From Erinaceus europaeus (Eukaryota; Chordata; Mammalia; Eulipotyphla; Erinaceidae), in the NCBI RefSeq assembly GCF_950295315.1, contig NC_080171.1:36110822-36174821 (forward strand): DNA of 64,000 nt, given 5' to 3'. Below are positions 34,971 through 46,159 of the stretch, in pieces. The notes below the pieces were generated by a model that did no database searches, was not told the origin of the DNA, and worked only from the letters and a program-made list of their open reading frames with translations. Position 1 is the first letter of the stretch. Every line of letters starts with the position of its first letter. The translations under genes and the position numbers were made by a program.

Positions 34971-37277
34971 GAATTGTAATCACTCAACCAAAGATTCTTT
35001 GACTTCCAAATACCTGTTGATAAATGCTACCTGGGCTAAAGAGATTGGGATGGTACCATTGCAGTAGCAAATACAGTGGCTATTACTATATTATATGAAT
35101 GAATCTCCTGTTATACCTTCAAAAGTAGATGAAACAAAGCAAACAAACAAAAAAAAGCAGACAGTTTCTGCCGTATAACCTTCTCTTAGAGGGAACTCAT
35201 AACCTAATGAACAAACTTTCTTTCTCTAATTTGGAATATTGGGCCTTGCTACTGAGTGGAAATCTACTTCTCCATACTCCTTTCCCAATGGACCTAGTTT
35301 TGCCTCCCAATTCAGATCCACTAGAAGAATACTTCTGGTACCTGCAAATGGCATAGTGTATTTTGCAATTTCCTCTATATCAAGTCATCGAAATAAGTTT
35401 AATCAAAATCCCTCAATCAAGTTTTCCTAGATGGTATTCCTAGAAATGTTAGTCCTACAATAATATTGGTATGACTTTTTAAAAAAAATTTTTTTAAATA
35501 ATTGGGCAGATTTAAATTAGCAAACACCTGATAAACTATAGGTCTTCTCAATTTCAAATCTCAAAGGCAGTAATATATTATCAAAAGACTTTGGGTATGA
35601 AATTTGGGGTTAAGGCTTTTAGAAGCATACCTTCAAACTGCTGTGTAAGTATTTTTCTTATAGACCAGGCCTTGTCTCCATTCTCACTTTAGGAGAGAGT
35701 ACTTTTCACTGATAGGCCCAACAAGCCCCACAAATCCTATAACTTCCTATATCTACTGTACTGGAAAAGTTAGCTCTTCTTTTAAAAATACTGAAACTTA
35801 GTTCCATTAGTAATAATACAATCACTATCTAAATGAAAGTCAAAGAAGCCTCTCAAATGTGCATTATTTTAGGCAAATACAGATAAAGGTTAGTAATGCT
35901 GCCTTTAGAATCTGGCTCTCATTGCAGAAAACAACTTCTACCTGCTAAGAATGATCTTTCATTTTAGAGAGCAAAATGATAATACTACCAGAATTTTTAT
36001 CAAGTATCCAACTGCAGTCAGAAGGTATAACTATGAAGCACAGTCAGTCAACTGTGAGATACGGAACACAGTTGTGCTTGTTGATGCTTCATGAAAAAAT
36101 ACACGTATTTTAAACAGGAGGTTGTCCGAGTGAAAATCAGAAAACTGGATGAACTTCTCTGAAATCTCTGTTAGGTATGTGTCACTCTAGAACATTCCTT
36201 AGATAAACAGTGCTGTTCTAACACATTGCCAACACTGACGAAATAACCCTGACAAAGAAGTAGACTTGCACTATGAAGGCTCTTGACATTTAATGAACAG
36301 TCTCCAAAGCTGATGTTACTGATATCACTGCATACTCAAGAGACTCTCTGGTGATTCCAGTCGAGCTCTCCTAGAGCTAAATTATGTTATCACAAGCCAC
36401 TGATTCCTTACAAAGTTAACAAACAATAAGTTGGGTTAACCTGCTGTCACTATGAGGCAAGAATGCTGCCATCAGTGCATGTAACAAATGTATTTTGCTC
36501 ATTTCCCCCCTAAGGCACAATGTGAAAGTGACTCAGCACACTTTTTTTCTCAATGTCTACCTTACAATTAGTCTACACATGCAAACTGTGATTCAGAATA
36601 ATATAGCACTATGTTAACCCAGGTGCCAAACAAACAGCATTCAAGATACATCTCATAACATAGTAAGCTAATTTTATTTTCCATCAAATGAAAAGGAGTA
36701 AATATACAGTGTGTCCAAAGGAGAAATTATTATTATTTTACTATTACAGTCTCCCGAAATTTTGGGACTTAAATAAGCATATCACCATTTTGTACGTGCA
36801 TATCATTTTCTACCTTGAATGAAATGTAGAACATCTAGATAAATCTAAAGAATGAGAAAAATACTGATTACCTTGGTATTACATACTGGAAAAACCAATA
36901 AGGCAATAAGAAGCAGGTGTTGAGTTTGAATTAAACTTTGCACCAGACAGCATTCAAATTGAAATGCTCCCTCTCCAAGTACATTTAAGAATAAAAGAAG
37001 GCTCAAAATTTTTCACTTCTACATTGTGATCAAATAACTATTGTTAAATGTGGTTTTTTTTTTAAAAAAAAAAAAAAAAGAGTCACATGAATTCTTTAAT
37101 TTCATTTGTGAAACCAGTATTTACAGATGTAAGAAAAAACAGCTGTTAACTCCTGAGCCTAGGTCTACAAGGATACTCTGCCATAAATCTGGAAATAGTC
37201 TATAAGGCCATTCTATCAGTGTAAACAGTGCTGTTTCCAATTTAATATTGTAAGTTTTTGCTATGAAATTACTAGGG

Positions 37278-37383
37278 AGAGGCAGTTGCAGGGTTGGGGT
37301 GGGAAAAGAGTACAGATATCAGTCCTCCTTAGCTCTGAAAAGAAATTAATTGTAACAACCTAATAAAAAATAAGGTTGAAAAA
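37278..37383 (+). repeat. Unclassified ~105-bp repeat (copy 1)
   Basis: AGGCAGTTGCAGGGTTGGGG, then TCCTCCTTAGCTCTGAAAAG and AAATTAATTGTAACAACCTA. A clearly related copy lies at 40570-40681. It does not resemble the SINE, L1 or L2 parts named here. Confidence 0.6.
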
Positions 37384-38154
37384 TGAATAATGACTTTTCT
37401 CCAAAGTTAACAACGGCCATGGGCTTAATAAATGGGCAATAAAAAGCCTTTAGTCGTAGATGCCACTTTTCTGTTCTCTCACTCACCAATTTAGAACATA
37501 TATTTCAGGTTACCTCAGGCACTGGGGTGGATATGTTTTGATGCCCAAGTTATTTTAAAAAATGGATCAAGTTTGATGCTGCAAAACAACTAGCCTGAGC
37601 TAATTTTTCTGAGATACTTTAAAATCATAAGACCAACAGTGACTTTCCAAAGTATCTTCTAAGGGAGGGAGATTAAAATAAAATGCTGATCTTATTTTCC
37701 CAGTTCTGGAACAACACATGCTCACAAAGAATGATATGATAGATGGTGAACATCTGAATTTAAGGACTATTCTACTTGTGAGAAGAGTCAAGAACTTTTT
37801 CAGCTTCAGGTAGTATTTTCCTTCAAGGAAGTCTACTATGAAGTATGGCAGCAGGAATATAGGTGTGACTTACTTTATCTCATTCATTTGAGGAGTGCTT
37901 TCAAGAATCTTTGTACTTTAGAAATATGGATATAATGATAAGCTGTGTATCTAGAACTAGACATAACATAAGGTTCATAACTATGTGTATGGTTTCCTTC
38001 TACCTTCTGTGGATATAGGAATGATAAACAATATCCATAAACAACTATTTTCCAAGGTCTGGATTCTACAGCAAAGACTTCTAGCATAAGAACTATGAAT
38101 TGCTTTATGTTATCTATTAAATTATGAACTTTCCTATGAAGTTAGGAAAGTTAA

Positions 38155-38270
38155 ATAACAGTAGCAGTAGAGCACCTGTCTAACATGTGTGAGGCCCTGG
38201 ATTTCTACGAAGACCAAAAAACAGCTAGAATTGCATGGATGATGAGACGGTGCTTTGTCCACTCAAAAAA
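38155..38270 (+). repeat. Eroded SINE-D-like element
   Basis: CAGTAGCAGTAGAGCACCTG, GTGAGGCCCTGGATTTCTAC and GATGAGACGGTGCTTTGTCC suggest an old tRNA-type SINE. Confidence 0.35.
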
Positions 38271-38401
38271 AAGGTAGAAAATTGAGAGAAGGAGGTGTAA
38301 CGTGAGAAGGAGGTGTAACTTATCCAGTGGTGGAGCACATGACTTACACAGCCCAGGTTCATTTCTCCAGTGAGTACACATACGTACATACGTTCATTCA
38401 T

Positions 38402-38442
<41 letters not shown>

Positions 38443-38464
38443 TCACTCACATACACACACACAC
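38402..38464. repeat. (AC)n microsatellite
   Basis: AC repeats interrupted by three ACTC units and one ACAT. Confidence 0.95.
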
Positions 38465-38484
38465 TGTGGTGATTATGAAGAGTG

Positions 38485-38636
38485 GGTGGTCCAGTAGGTA
38501 CCTCCGTGGATAAAATATTGGGACTCTCAAGCATGAGATCTTAAATTCAATACCCTCTGCAAAGCATGTACAACAGTGATGTCTGGTTCTCTCTTTCTTT
38601 TCCTACCTCTCATTATTATTATTTTTTTTTTTAATG
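38485..38636 (+). repeat. SINE-C
   Basis: GGTGGTCCAGTAGGTACCTC, TTGGGACTCTCAAGCATGAG, AACAGTGATGTCTGGTTCTC and a T/A-rich end. Confidence 0.8.
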
Positions 38637-39129
38637 AAGCCGGAGTACGTCTTCAGATCCTTAGACCAACATGGCTCCCCTTCAAGTAAAAATTGGCAGT
38701 TATAAATATGACCACTACTTTGACTTTATGCACAACATTGAGACTAGAAGCAAGTGCTTATTGTGCCTCTCACAGTTCAAGTTTCAAGTGAACATAAAGA
38801 CCACTCAGAGCTAAAATTTCATTTTCAAATCTCTCTAGCAGTTAACTTTTTGTAGGTAACTAGGCCTATCCTAGGCATTAAAAGTGAACAAAAATGTAAG
38901 CACCTTCCTTAAATATAGGAAAGGATATACTTCCTCCCTTCCTTCCTGCTGGCTAGAAGAGGACACAACAAAGCTAAAGGATATGAACAATATAGAAGGA
39001 ACTTGAGGTGATATCAATGGAGCCACTAAATGAGGTACAGGTGCTTCTATGTAAACTTTTGTAAGAGAAAAACAAGCTTTGAACTCATGTAAATCACTGT
39101 GCTTTTAGTCTCTATTAAAGTCATCAAAT

Positions 39130-39300
39130 ATCCAGCTAGGTCCTTTACATCAATACTAATCTCACCTAACTACCCTACACATTTCACTGTAAGAGTGAGG
39201 AAACTGCAGTCAGAAGAGTTAAGTGTTCTGCTTAATATGATAAAAGAAGTTAAGTGGCAGAGGTCAGATGTGTTCCAGATGGGCCATACCTTAGGCTTGT
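39130..39300 (+). repeat. MIR-like element
   Basis: GTAAGAGTGAGGAAACTGCA, GAGTTAAGTGTTCTGCTTAA and GAAGTTAAGTGGCAGAGGTC parallel the MIR core (CAGATGAGGAAACTGAGGC ... TGGCAGAGCC). Confidence 0.65.
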
Positions 39301-39409
39301 AACACTGCCTTTGGTATAACCTAGTTTTTTCCAATGAATTATGTGTTCCTGATTAGTGTAGTATCACAGCTCTGAAAAAGGTAACTATCATAGAAGAGAG
39401 TATTTTTCT

Positions 39410-40160
39410 TTTTCTTTAATCTTTTATTAGTGACTTAATGATGAGTAATAAGATATTAAGATAACCGGTATACAGGTTCCAGGTGTCATCAGGATGCCGG
39501 CCAGGCTTCCCTGGATTGAAGACCCCACCAATATGTCCTGGAGCTCAGCTTCCCCAGAGACCCACCCTACTAGGGAAAGAGAGAGGCAGACTGGGAGTAT
39601 GGACCGACCAGTCAACGCCCATGTTCAGCGGGGAAGCAATTACAGAAGCCAGACCTTCTACCTTCTGCAACCCACAATGACCCTGGGTCCATGCTCCAAG
39701 AGGGATAGAGAATGGGAAAGCTATCAGGGGAGGGGGTGGGATATGGAGATTGGGTGGTGGGAATTGTGTGGAGTTGTACCCCTCCTACCCTATGGTTTTG
39801 TTAAAAAAAATAATAATAAAAATAAAAAAATAAAAAGATAACCAGTATAACTCAATACAGTTCCCACCACCAGAGTTCTATATCCTAACCCCTTCAATTA
39901 AAAACTTCCCTATTCTTTATTCCTCTGAGAGTATGGACCAAAATTCTTTATGGAGTACAGAAGATGGAAGGTCTGGCTTCTGTAATTGCTCGAGTACTTT
40001 TTAGTATCAAGAAATAGCTCTCCAGAAAAGGGGAGCCTGTCTTGCACCACAAGGGAGAGCCACAATGCCATAGGAGAATCTCCTGGTGCCCCATGTCTCT
40101 CTATCTTAGTGGAAAAGGGGCCCGGGAGTAGTGTAATCAATTACAGGGAGGGGGATAATA
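39410..40160 (-). mobile_element. L1 3' end, minus strand, split by a younger L1
   Basis: The left part (39410-39472) matches the complement of the old L1 tail (TTTTATTAGTGACTTAATGA). The right part (39835 onward) continues with CAGTTCCCACCACCAGAGTT, GAGAGTATGGACC and CTGGCTTCTGTAATTGCTCG. The right boundary is uncertain. Confidence 0.7.
39473..39834 (+). mobile_element. Young L1 3' end inserted into an older L1
   Basis: A 362-bp insert runs from CAGGTTCCAGGTGTCATCAG through GGTGGTGGGAATTGTGTGGA and CCCTATGGTTTTG to an A-rich tail. Its 15-bp duplication (14 of 15 match, AAGATAACCRGTATA) is at 39458-39472 and 39835-39849. Only the 3' UTR is present. Confidence 0.92.
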
Positions 40161-40296
40161 AAATTCCACATAATGATCTATAGTCAGAGATTCGTAATTC
40201 TCAGAGATTTTGGGAGTACCTTCTTGATCATCAGATCTAAGCCTTACAATCTCAGAAATTAACAGTACAGCAAAGAAATAGGAAAACAAAAGAACA

Positions 40297-40432
40297 AAAC
40301 ATGGAAAGATAGCATAATGGTTGTACTTTCATGCCTAAGGGTCCCAGGTTCTAGGTTCAATTCACAGGACCACCATTAACCAAAGATGAGCAGTGCTCTA
40401 GCATGAGAAATAGTCACTGAAATTTTTAAAAA
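40297..40432 (+). repeat. SINE-D
   Basis: GGAAAGATAGCATAATGGTT, TCTAGGTTCAATTCACAGGA and GATGAGCAGTGCTCTAGCAT. Confidence 0.82.
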
Positions 40433-40569
40433 TTAAGACTACAACTTTCATCCAAATCAGGTTCTCAACTAGATTGCCTAATACTTAAAGTTTAATAAAA
40501 TAAAGTAATACAATGACTACTGACTGATAGACATGTGAGACAGTGGGTTCAAGCTCTAGGCCCCCCAGC

Positions 40570-40681
40570 AGGGGAGTGGCAGTTGGGAGGTTGGGGTGGG
40601 CAGGGGATACAGATATAATCAATCCTCCTTAGCTCTGAAAGAAATTAATTGTAACAATCTACTAAAAAGCATGGTTAAATA
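40570..40681 (+). repeat. Unclassified ~105-bp repeat (copy 2)
   Basis: GTGGCAGTTGGGAGGTTGGG, then TCCTCCTTAGCTCTGAAAGA and AAATTAATTGTAACAATCTA, about 80-85% like copy 1 at 37278-37383 by eye. Just before it, GTGGGTTCAAGCTCTAGGCC looks like a SINE B box. Confidence 0.6.
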
Positions 40682-40752
40682 AAATGCTTGGGGGAGGGAA
40701 GCAGCTTTAGTGCTGGAGGTATCCTTCTAGTCTCCTTCCTTTCATCAAAAAC

Positions 40753-40993
40753 AGGAGGGAGGGAGGGAGGGAAGGAAGGAAGGGAGGGGAGGGGAGGGGA
40801 GGGTAGGGGAGGGGAGGGGAGGGGAGGGGAGGAGGGGGGAGAAGGGAGGTGTGAGGGGAAAGGAGAGGAGGAGGAGGGGAGGAGGGAGGGGTAGAGAGGA
40901 GAGGGGGGTTGAGAGGAGGAGGGAGGGATAGAGAAGAGAGGGGAGGGGAAGGGTGGAGAGGGGAGGGGAGGGGGAGGGAGGAGAGGGAGGGGT
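40753..40993. repeat. Purine-rich GGGGA/GGAGG minisatellite
   Basis: About 240 bases of almost pure G/A on the plus strand, built from GGGA, GGGGA and GAGGAG units. On the transcribed TLE4 strand this is a C/T tract. It has high G-quadruplex and triplex potential. Confidence 0.92.
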
Positions 40994-41059
40994 AATGAGA
41001 AGCAGTAGAGTCATCTTGTGGGCACTGAGCACCAGCAAGAATCCTGGATGGGGGGGGGG
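40994..41059 (+). repeat. Detached SINE long-variant 3' block
   Basis: GAGAAGCAGTAGAGTCATCT, GGCACTGAGCACCAGCAAGA and ATCCTGGATGGGGG match the extra 3' block of the long SINE variants. The body in front has been replaced by the purine tract. Confidence 0.6.
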
Positions 41060-41306
41060 AAGGTGTCAAGTAGCACACAGTTTTCAATCCCTATTAGAAT
41101 CTCTTTAAAGGTGTATTACTCCTTCGCAGAGCAGGAATACATGGGGGACACGGTAATGGATGCAAATCAGTATTTTTATGGGCATCTCTCAATTTAGCTG
41201 AGGGTTCATATGGTGTAAGAGTCCATAAGTTGTATCTATTGAAGAAAGATAGTTTTCCCACATAAATTACTTGCAAAAACTAACTTCAACTAAAGGACTA
41301 GGGTTT

Positions 41307-41348
41307 GTTTTTTTTTTGTTTTTTTTTTTGTTTTGTTTTGTTTTTTTG
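41307..41348. repeat. T-rich low-complexity tract
   Basis: T runs separated by single G, with TTTTG units; no attached element was identified. Confidence 0.85.
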
Positions 41349-41759
41349 AAAACAGCAACCCCAACTGTTTGCTTTTTAAGGTTTGGGGATGAAATACAGA
41401 TCCCATGTGAAACTACTGTTCCTCTGAGGGAAGCTCCAAACACTGAACAACTTGAAAAGCTGTCACTTTGTGGATCTTTGCTTGATATTTGGGAAAGTGC
41501 AGCTATTTGATAAACTGGAAAATTAATTTTTGAATCTAGAAGTGAGGTTTGGTGTTTTTGCTTGTATGTTTCAACTAGTTCATAGCCCTGGGTTCAGTTT
41601 AAATTTAAAAATTTAAAAAATTTAAAATTTAAAAAATTCTTTTCCTCTCTAAGGGCGCTCTAAAGGCAATAATTAAAACAGGGAGGGCTGGCTCCATGTC
41701 TCTAAAGGAAATGTAAAGCTCTGCTGGTGCCACTGAGGAGTGACTACCAGTCAACCTCA

Positions 41760-41990
41760 CAGGAGGTGCTTACTATATACTAAACTGCACTTAGATAATC
41801 CCCCCCAAATCCTAGCTTCGATCTGACAAACCCCATGCTATAATTACTAGCCTCACTGTACAGATGAGCAAACTGAGGTTAGACCGGCAAATCACTTACT
41901 AAAAGTTACCCAGCTTGACATGGCTATAGTAAGCCATGCAATTTGTAATGGGGAGCTGAGGACTCAGCCCAGATCCTACAGTCAGTCATC
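41760..41990 (+). repeat. MIR element
   Basis: GGTGCTTACTATATACTAAA, TATAATTACTAGCCTCACTG, TACAGATGAGCAAACTGAGG and AGTTACCCAGCTTGACATGG follow the MIR consensus through most of its length. Confidence 0.8.
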
Positions 41991-43676
41991 AACTGGCTTC
42001 TCTTGCTTATGGAATGGCCAGTGGGGGGTTGATTATTTACAGTTCTCCCTTACAAGGATAAAGCAGGATAAAGGAGGGCTGCCTGGTTACTACCTTTGAG
42101 ATTTGTATTTTAAAAGAAGAAAATTGATGGCAGCAGAATATAGATCAGTCTTATTCATCCCTAAAAAGCTGAGAAAAACTAGTAGAAAAGAACAGCTCTG
42201 GAACCCTGTGAAAGTCTGAGTTCCAATATCTTTGTCATACATAAGTTCCAGTATCTTTGTCATACTGCAGGTTAAGTGCATCGTTAACACAGATTTGGGT
42301 TATACTTTCTTTAAATGTTTTAGTGCAGTCTACTAGGAAAATTTTTTGTGTGTGTCAAGTATTGTTGAGCTATTAGTATAAATACAACTTACATCTTTAA
42401 AAAAAAAGTCTTGTACCTTAAACCTCTAGTAGTCATTCAGTACTACATAATATTTTTATTTTAGAAGATGTGGTACACTAGATACAAGCAATATTAAGCA
42501 AGTACAATAATCAACACATGGGAGGGGGTTTAAACTTAAAAAAGACTTCATCTAGGTATGTGAAAACTTGTTTCTAGTCCCATCAAACTCCAAAAAATAA
42601 TCACTCCAACTACTATCCTGTAGCTTATTCACTAGCCCTTTGGGGGAATTTTTTCTACTAAAAACAATCATTTGATTTTTAAATAAAACATTTTAAAAAA
42701 TAAAATAAAATCTAATGCCACAGCTGCCGTTTTGGCAGTGAGACTGTCACACAGAGAGCCGGTGTTAAAAGATCAGATTAAGAGCCTTCAGTCCTGGCAC
42801 CAAGTGACGCTTGCAGCCATGCAAGAGTGATTTTCCATGCCTCTGAAGAGACAGGAAATAGAATTCATCTTCCTCTAATAACCTGCCTCCTTCCCTCCCT
42901 CCAGATTAAGGTCCATCTGGCTTCAGGGTGGAAGAGAGGAGTCAGATGCTCACTGAACGCCCAGAAGAGGAAATAAGGTGGGCAATGTTCAGACACAAAA
43001 CATCAGAGAGGCCCTGATTTGACAGGCACAAACATGTCTGTGGCCCACACACTGTAAGGATACATACACCTTAGGAAACTAAGGGGAAAAAATAAACAGC
43101 AGAAAAGATACACACAGAATTAGGATTTAGAGAGCCATGACACAGGTCATTCATTACACATGAATCAAGGGTATGTCAGAGTGTTAGGAAAATAAATAGT
43201 AAATGGTGAGATTATGATGCTTATCCTCCCAGACTAAAGCAGAAGAAAAGGAGCTGCCAGGAGCTCCCAACAGCTTTCCTCTACAGGGTACAACTTTCTT
43301 AGCCAATTAATTCCAGTCCAGTCTTGCTTAGCACCACTACAATTACACAGTCTGTTCCTATTGGGCCAGTTCACACAAACAACAGAACTCATGGGAAAAC
43401 GACTTATGGGCAAATCTGCGCCACTGACACCTTGAAGACCTCCTTCCACTTCTGATCATAACCCCAAAGTCTGCAAAAATGTCATGGGAGTCAACTGTAT
43501 AATGATTACATCTAGTGCCTACAGAGGACTCAAACCTAATGCCACCCCAAGTATAGTCCAAATGGTTCCTTCTACCTTGAGGTATGACACCTCTACCTAG
43601 TTATAGCTCTGTGAGTTACAAGTTTTCCCCATGTTCTAGCTCCATACAGCAGGGCTGTTTTAAGAGATGTACACCA

Positions 43677-43939
43677 GGAAGTCAGGCAATACAGTAGCTG
43701 GTTAAGCACATGTGGTGCAAAGGACAAAGACCAGCATAAGGATCCCAGATTCCCCACCTGCAGGGTAGTTGCTTCACAGGCAGGTCTGCAGCTGTCTATC
43801 TTTCTCTCCCTCCTCTCCATTTCTCTGTCCTATCCGACAACAAGGACATCAATAACAACAACAGTAACTACAACAATAAAAGGGGGGGGGGGCAACAAAA
43901 GGGAATAAATAAGTATTTAAAAAAGAGAGAGAGAGTGAA
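43677..43939 (+). repeat. SINE-A, exact TSD
   Basis: GGAAGTCAGGCAATACAGTA head; the body lacks part of the B-box segment. The perfect 12-bp duplication AGATGTACACCA is at 43665-43676 and 43940-43951. A 10-G run at 43881-43890 sits before GCAACAAAAGGG. Confidence 0.93.
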
Positions 43940-45227
43940 AGATGTACACCAACCTGGATGGGATCAGGCAAAGGACAGTCAGGTTTCCTAAAGAAATGCA
44001 AATAGATCCTTGACTTGCCTTTGCTGCTCTATCTAATCTAATCACAAGCAAATCCTGAGGAGAAATAGGTAAATAGAAATATAGTGGGTGGTGGTTTTAC
44101 GGTTACAGCTGAAGGGAGAGAGACAATACACCCTTTGTTGTTTGAGATCCAAAGGAGTGTTTGGTTCGGGATGTTAACTAAAGTCCATGGTTTGTGAATA
44201 TGAGCACCCCCGTGGGAGCTATTACCCATGAAAGTACCCATGGTTACTGAGGTCTAACCCAGTTCAGACCAAAAGAGAAGCCACACAGGAATCCACAGAT
44301 CTGTAATACATGCTCTAAAACCTACCGGCTTCATGCCAGTATTAGCACTTGACCACAGGTAGGCAGGAGGATGAACTGCTGCTTTCTTAAGAGCTATAAC
44401 ATAATACACTTAACTAAAGAGTAGGACGAAAGCGCCTCTGTGCCTTCTAGCCTGCAATACAAAGCAGGGAGGTTGCAAGACATGCAGCTACTTCCTTACC
44501 TTCCTCTTTCTCACAGCTGGTCTTTAGAACAAAATAAGGATTCAGTAGTCCAGGAGCAAAAATTCTTTCAGCTTTTACGTGAACTACTTTTGAAACTACC
44601 ACAGGCAAGCAGAGAGAGAGAGAACACAAAAAGCCACCATGCACTAGAAATGCACCTTCTCATTCCACCACATGTGATCTGTGGGCACAGGTGGTGGCCA
44701 AGAGAAAGCAACTACACACAAAGTGATGACTGTGTAAAGACTTCTGTACTTTGGAACAATGAGTCCTCTAAGTCCTGTTTCCATGTCTCTTTCCAAAGGT
44801 ACAAAGACTTCATTTGGTAAAGACAAACTACTTAAAAGCAGATAGACCAACATTACATTTGCAGTGTGCAAAGTCTGATATCTTCTGCCCAGTGGGAGAG
44901 GGGGAAAGTACAGAACAATCTCTTCTGGGTAATATTTCAATCTGTAAGTCTATGCAATTATAACAGCCACCACCCTATGATAGCAAACTATTTTATCAAT
45001 TGAATTCTGTTTAGCACATTAAAAAGATTTCATTATATAGACATAATCATCTTCCCCCTGGATGTTAATGAGGTGCAGAAGTTGGAATATAAACTCCTTA
45101 TCTTAGAAATGTGCAATACAAACATTAAGTGACTAACAAGGCCAAAGACTCAGTTCTACAATCCTGTTTTCTGCAAAACCACTAAAATGGCACCTTCCAG
45201 CTGAGTGTCCGAAACCAACCACCTTAC

Positions 45228-45290
45228 CTCTTGGGACAGGAAAGGAATGACTTGGGCACATATAGCATTCAGCCTCTTGACAATCTCTGC
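45228..45290 (-). CDS. TLE4: TLE4 internal exon (probably exon 6; Q domain)
   Basis: A 63-nt, phase 0-0 exon encodes 21 codons starting AEIVKRLNAICAQ and ending VIPFLSQE, about residues 80-100. The acceptor is a strong pyrimidine run ending CTTTTTGCAG and the donor is GAG/GTAAGG. The sequence belongs to the Q domain of Groucho/TLE corepressors, within the coiled-coil tetramerisation region. Paralogues are nearly identical here, so assignment to TLE4 rests on the linked 205-nt exon. The preceding exon, expected to end in NIEMHKQ, was not found between 45291 and 64000, so the upstream intron is at least 18.7 kb long. Confidence 0.95.
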
Positions 45291-45942
45291 CTGCAAAAAG
45301 AAAAAAGGGAGGGGGAAGAAAAGCAATAAAGAGAACAGTCAGCTGGTTACAAATTTCCAAAATATTAACAGGGTAATATTAAAACATACTTTATATTCTG
45401 ACTAACATATTTCCTAAGGAATGGGAAAACTCACCAGCAAACCTATTAAACGGAGGCGGTGACAAGCGTGTGACATTAACAGCACAATTTATTAGCCAGC
45501 ATTCATCTTAAAAAGTCAACCTTCAAGCACCAAGGCAACATTAAAAGGAATTTAATTTTTGTCACTAGAAACCAGTTTTCAAAAGGCTTCAAAGGGGCGC
45601 TTGCTCATTCTAATGTGGCTTTCATAAATTCTGACTTTTTAAAGTTCAGATAAAGACACATCATTCCCTATACTCTAACTTCTCTCAATTAATAACTCTT
45701 AGATTTCTACTATCTGTAACCTTTGCTTTAGGCATAGACAATGGGATTTAGTAGTCAAATCCCCAAACTCTTAAAAGATTAACAGCCAGCCAACCCAAAT
45801 TATTTGATTAATTCAGATCCACACATGTAAACTGTTTGAAAAAGGCATGTTTTCTTCAATCATAAAACTTCCAAATGTGTCCCACCAAGGTTCTGTTTGC
45901 AGGTGTTTACAACATGCTAAAATCTTAATGAACTCTGCAGAA

Positions 45943-45944
45943 AG

Positions 45945-45992
<48 letters not shown>
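45943..45992. repeat. (GT)n microsatellite
   Basis: About 24 uninterrupted GT units. Confidence 0.96.
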
Positions 45993-45994
<2 letters not shown>

Positions 45995-46094
45995 ACTAAC
46001 TTTAGTAACAATATTTCATCAATGTTTTATGTATAGGTCTATGAAAGTTTCAGTAATGTCAGCGAACAAAGCTGTTTTCTAGTAATTTTTTTAA

Positions 46095-46127
46095 TATTTA
46101 TTTATTTCCTTTTGTTGCCCTTGTTGT
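46095..46127 (-). repeat. 33-bp SINE-A tail fragment with perfect 20-bp duplication
   Basis: The inserted bases read TATTTATTTATTTCC then TTTTGTTGCCCTTGTTGT, the complement of only the last ~33 bases of SINE-A. An identical 20-base sequence flanks it at 46075-46094 and 46128-46147. This marks it as an extremely 5'-truncated insertion. Confidence 0.8.
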
Positions 46128-46159
46128 TTTTCTAGTAATTTTTTTAAGTATAGAAAATT

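Larger units (their letters stand above)
28882..45227 (-). other. TLE4: TLE4 intron between the 63-nt and 75-nt exons (16.3 kb)
   Basis: The donor GTAAGG is at 45222-45227 and the acceptor is just above 28881. Repeats cluster at 29640-34970, 37278-37383, 38155-41990 and 43677-43939. Stretches with nothing I can name are 28900-29640, 30790-31640, 32780-33095, 34980-37277, 37384-38150, 42000-43676 and 43940-45227. The interval 42715-43080 is repeat-free and may be conserved noncoding DNA. Confidence 0.85.

Noticed and set aside
39494..39841. 115-codon plus-strand frame, with a near-identical frame at 58886-59200
   Set aside because: Both are L1 3' UTR copies; the similarity reflects shared repeat ancestry, not a gene family.
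40707..41087. Proline/serine-rich 126-codon minus-strand open frame
   Set aside because: It is a translation of the purine/pyrimidine minisatellite.
44440..44820. 126-codon plus-strand open frame
   Set aside because: It is in non-repeat intron, but no domain, start context or splice evidence supports it; an overlapping minus frame is equally open, so chance is likelier.
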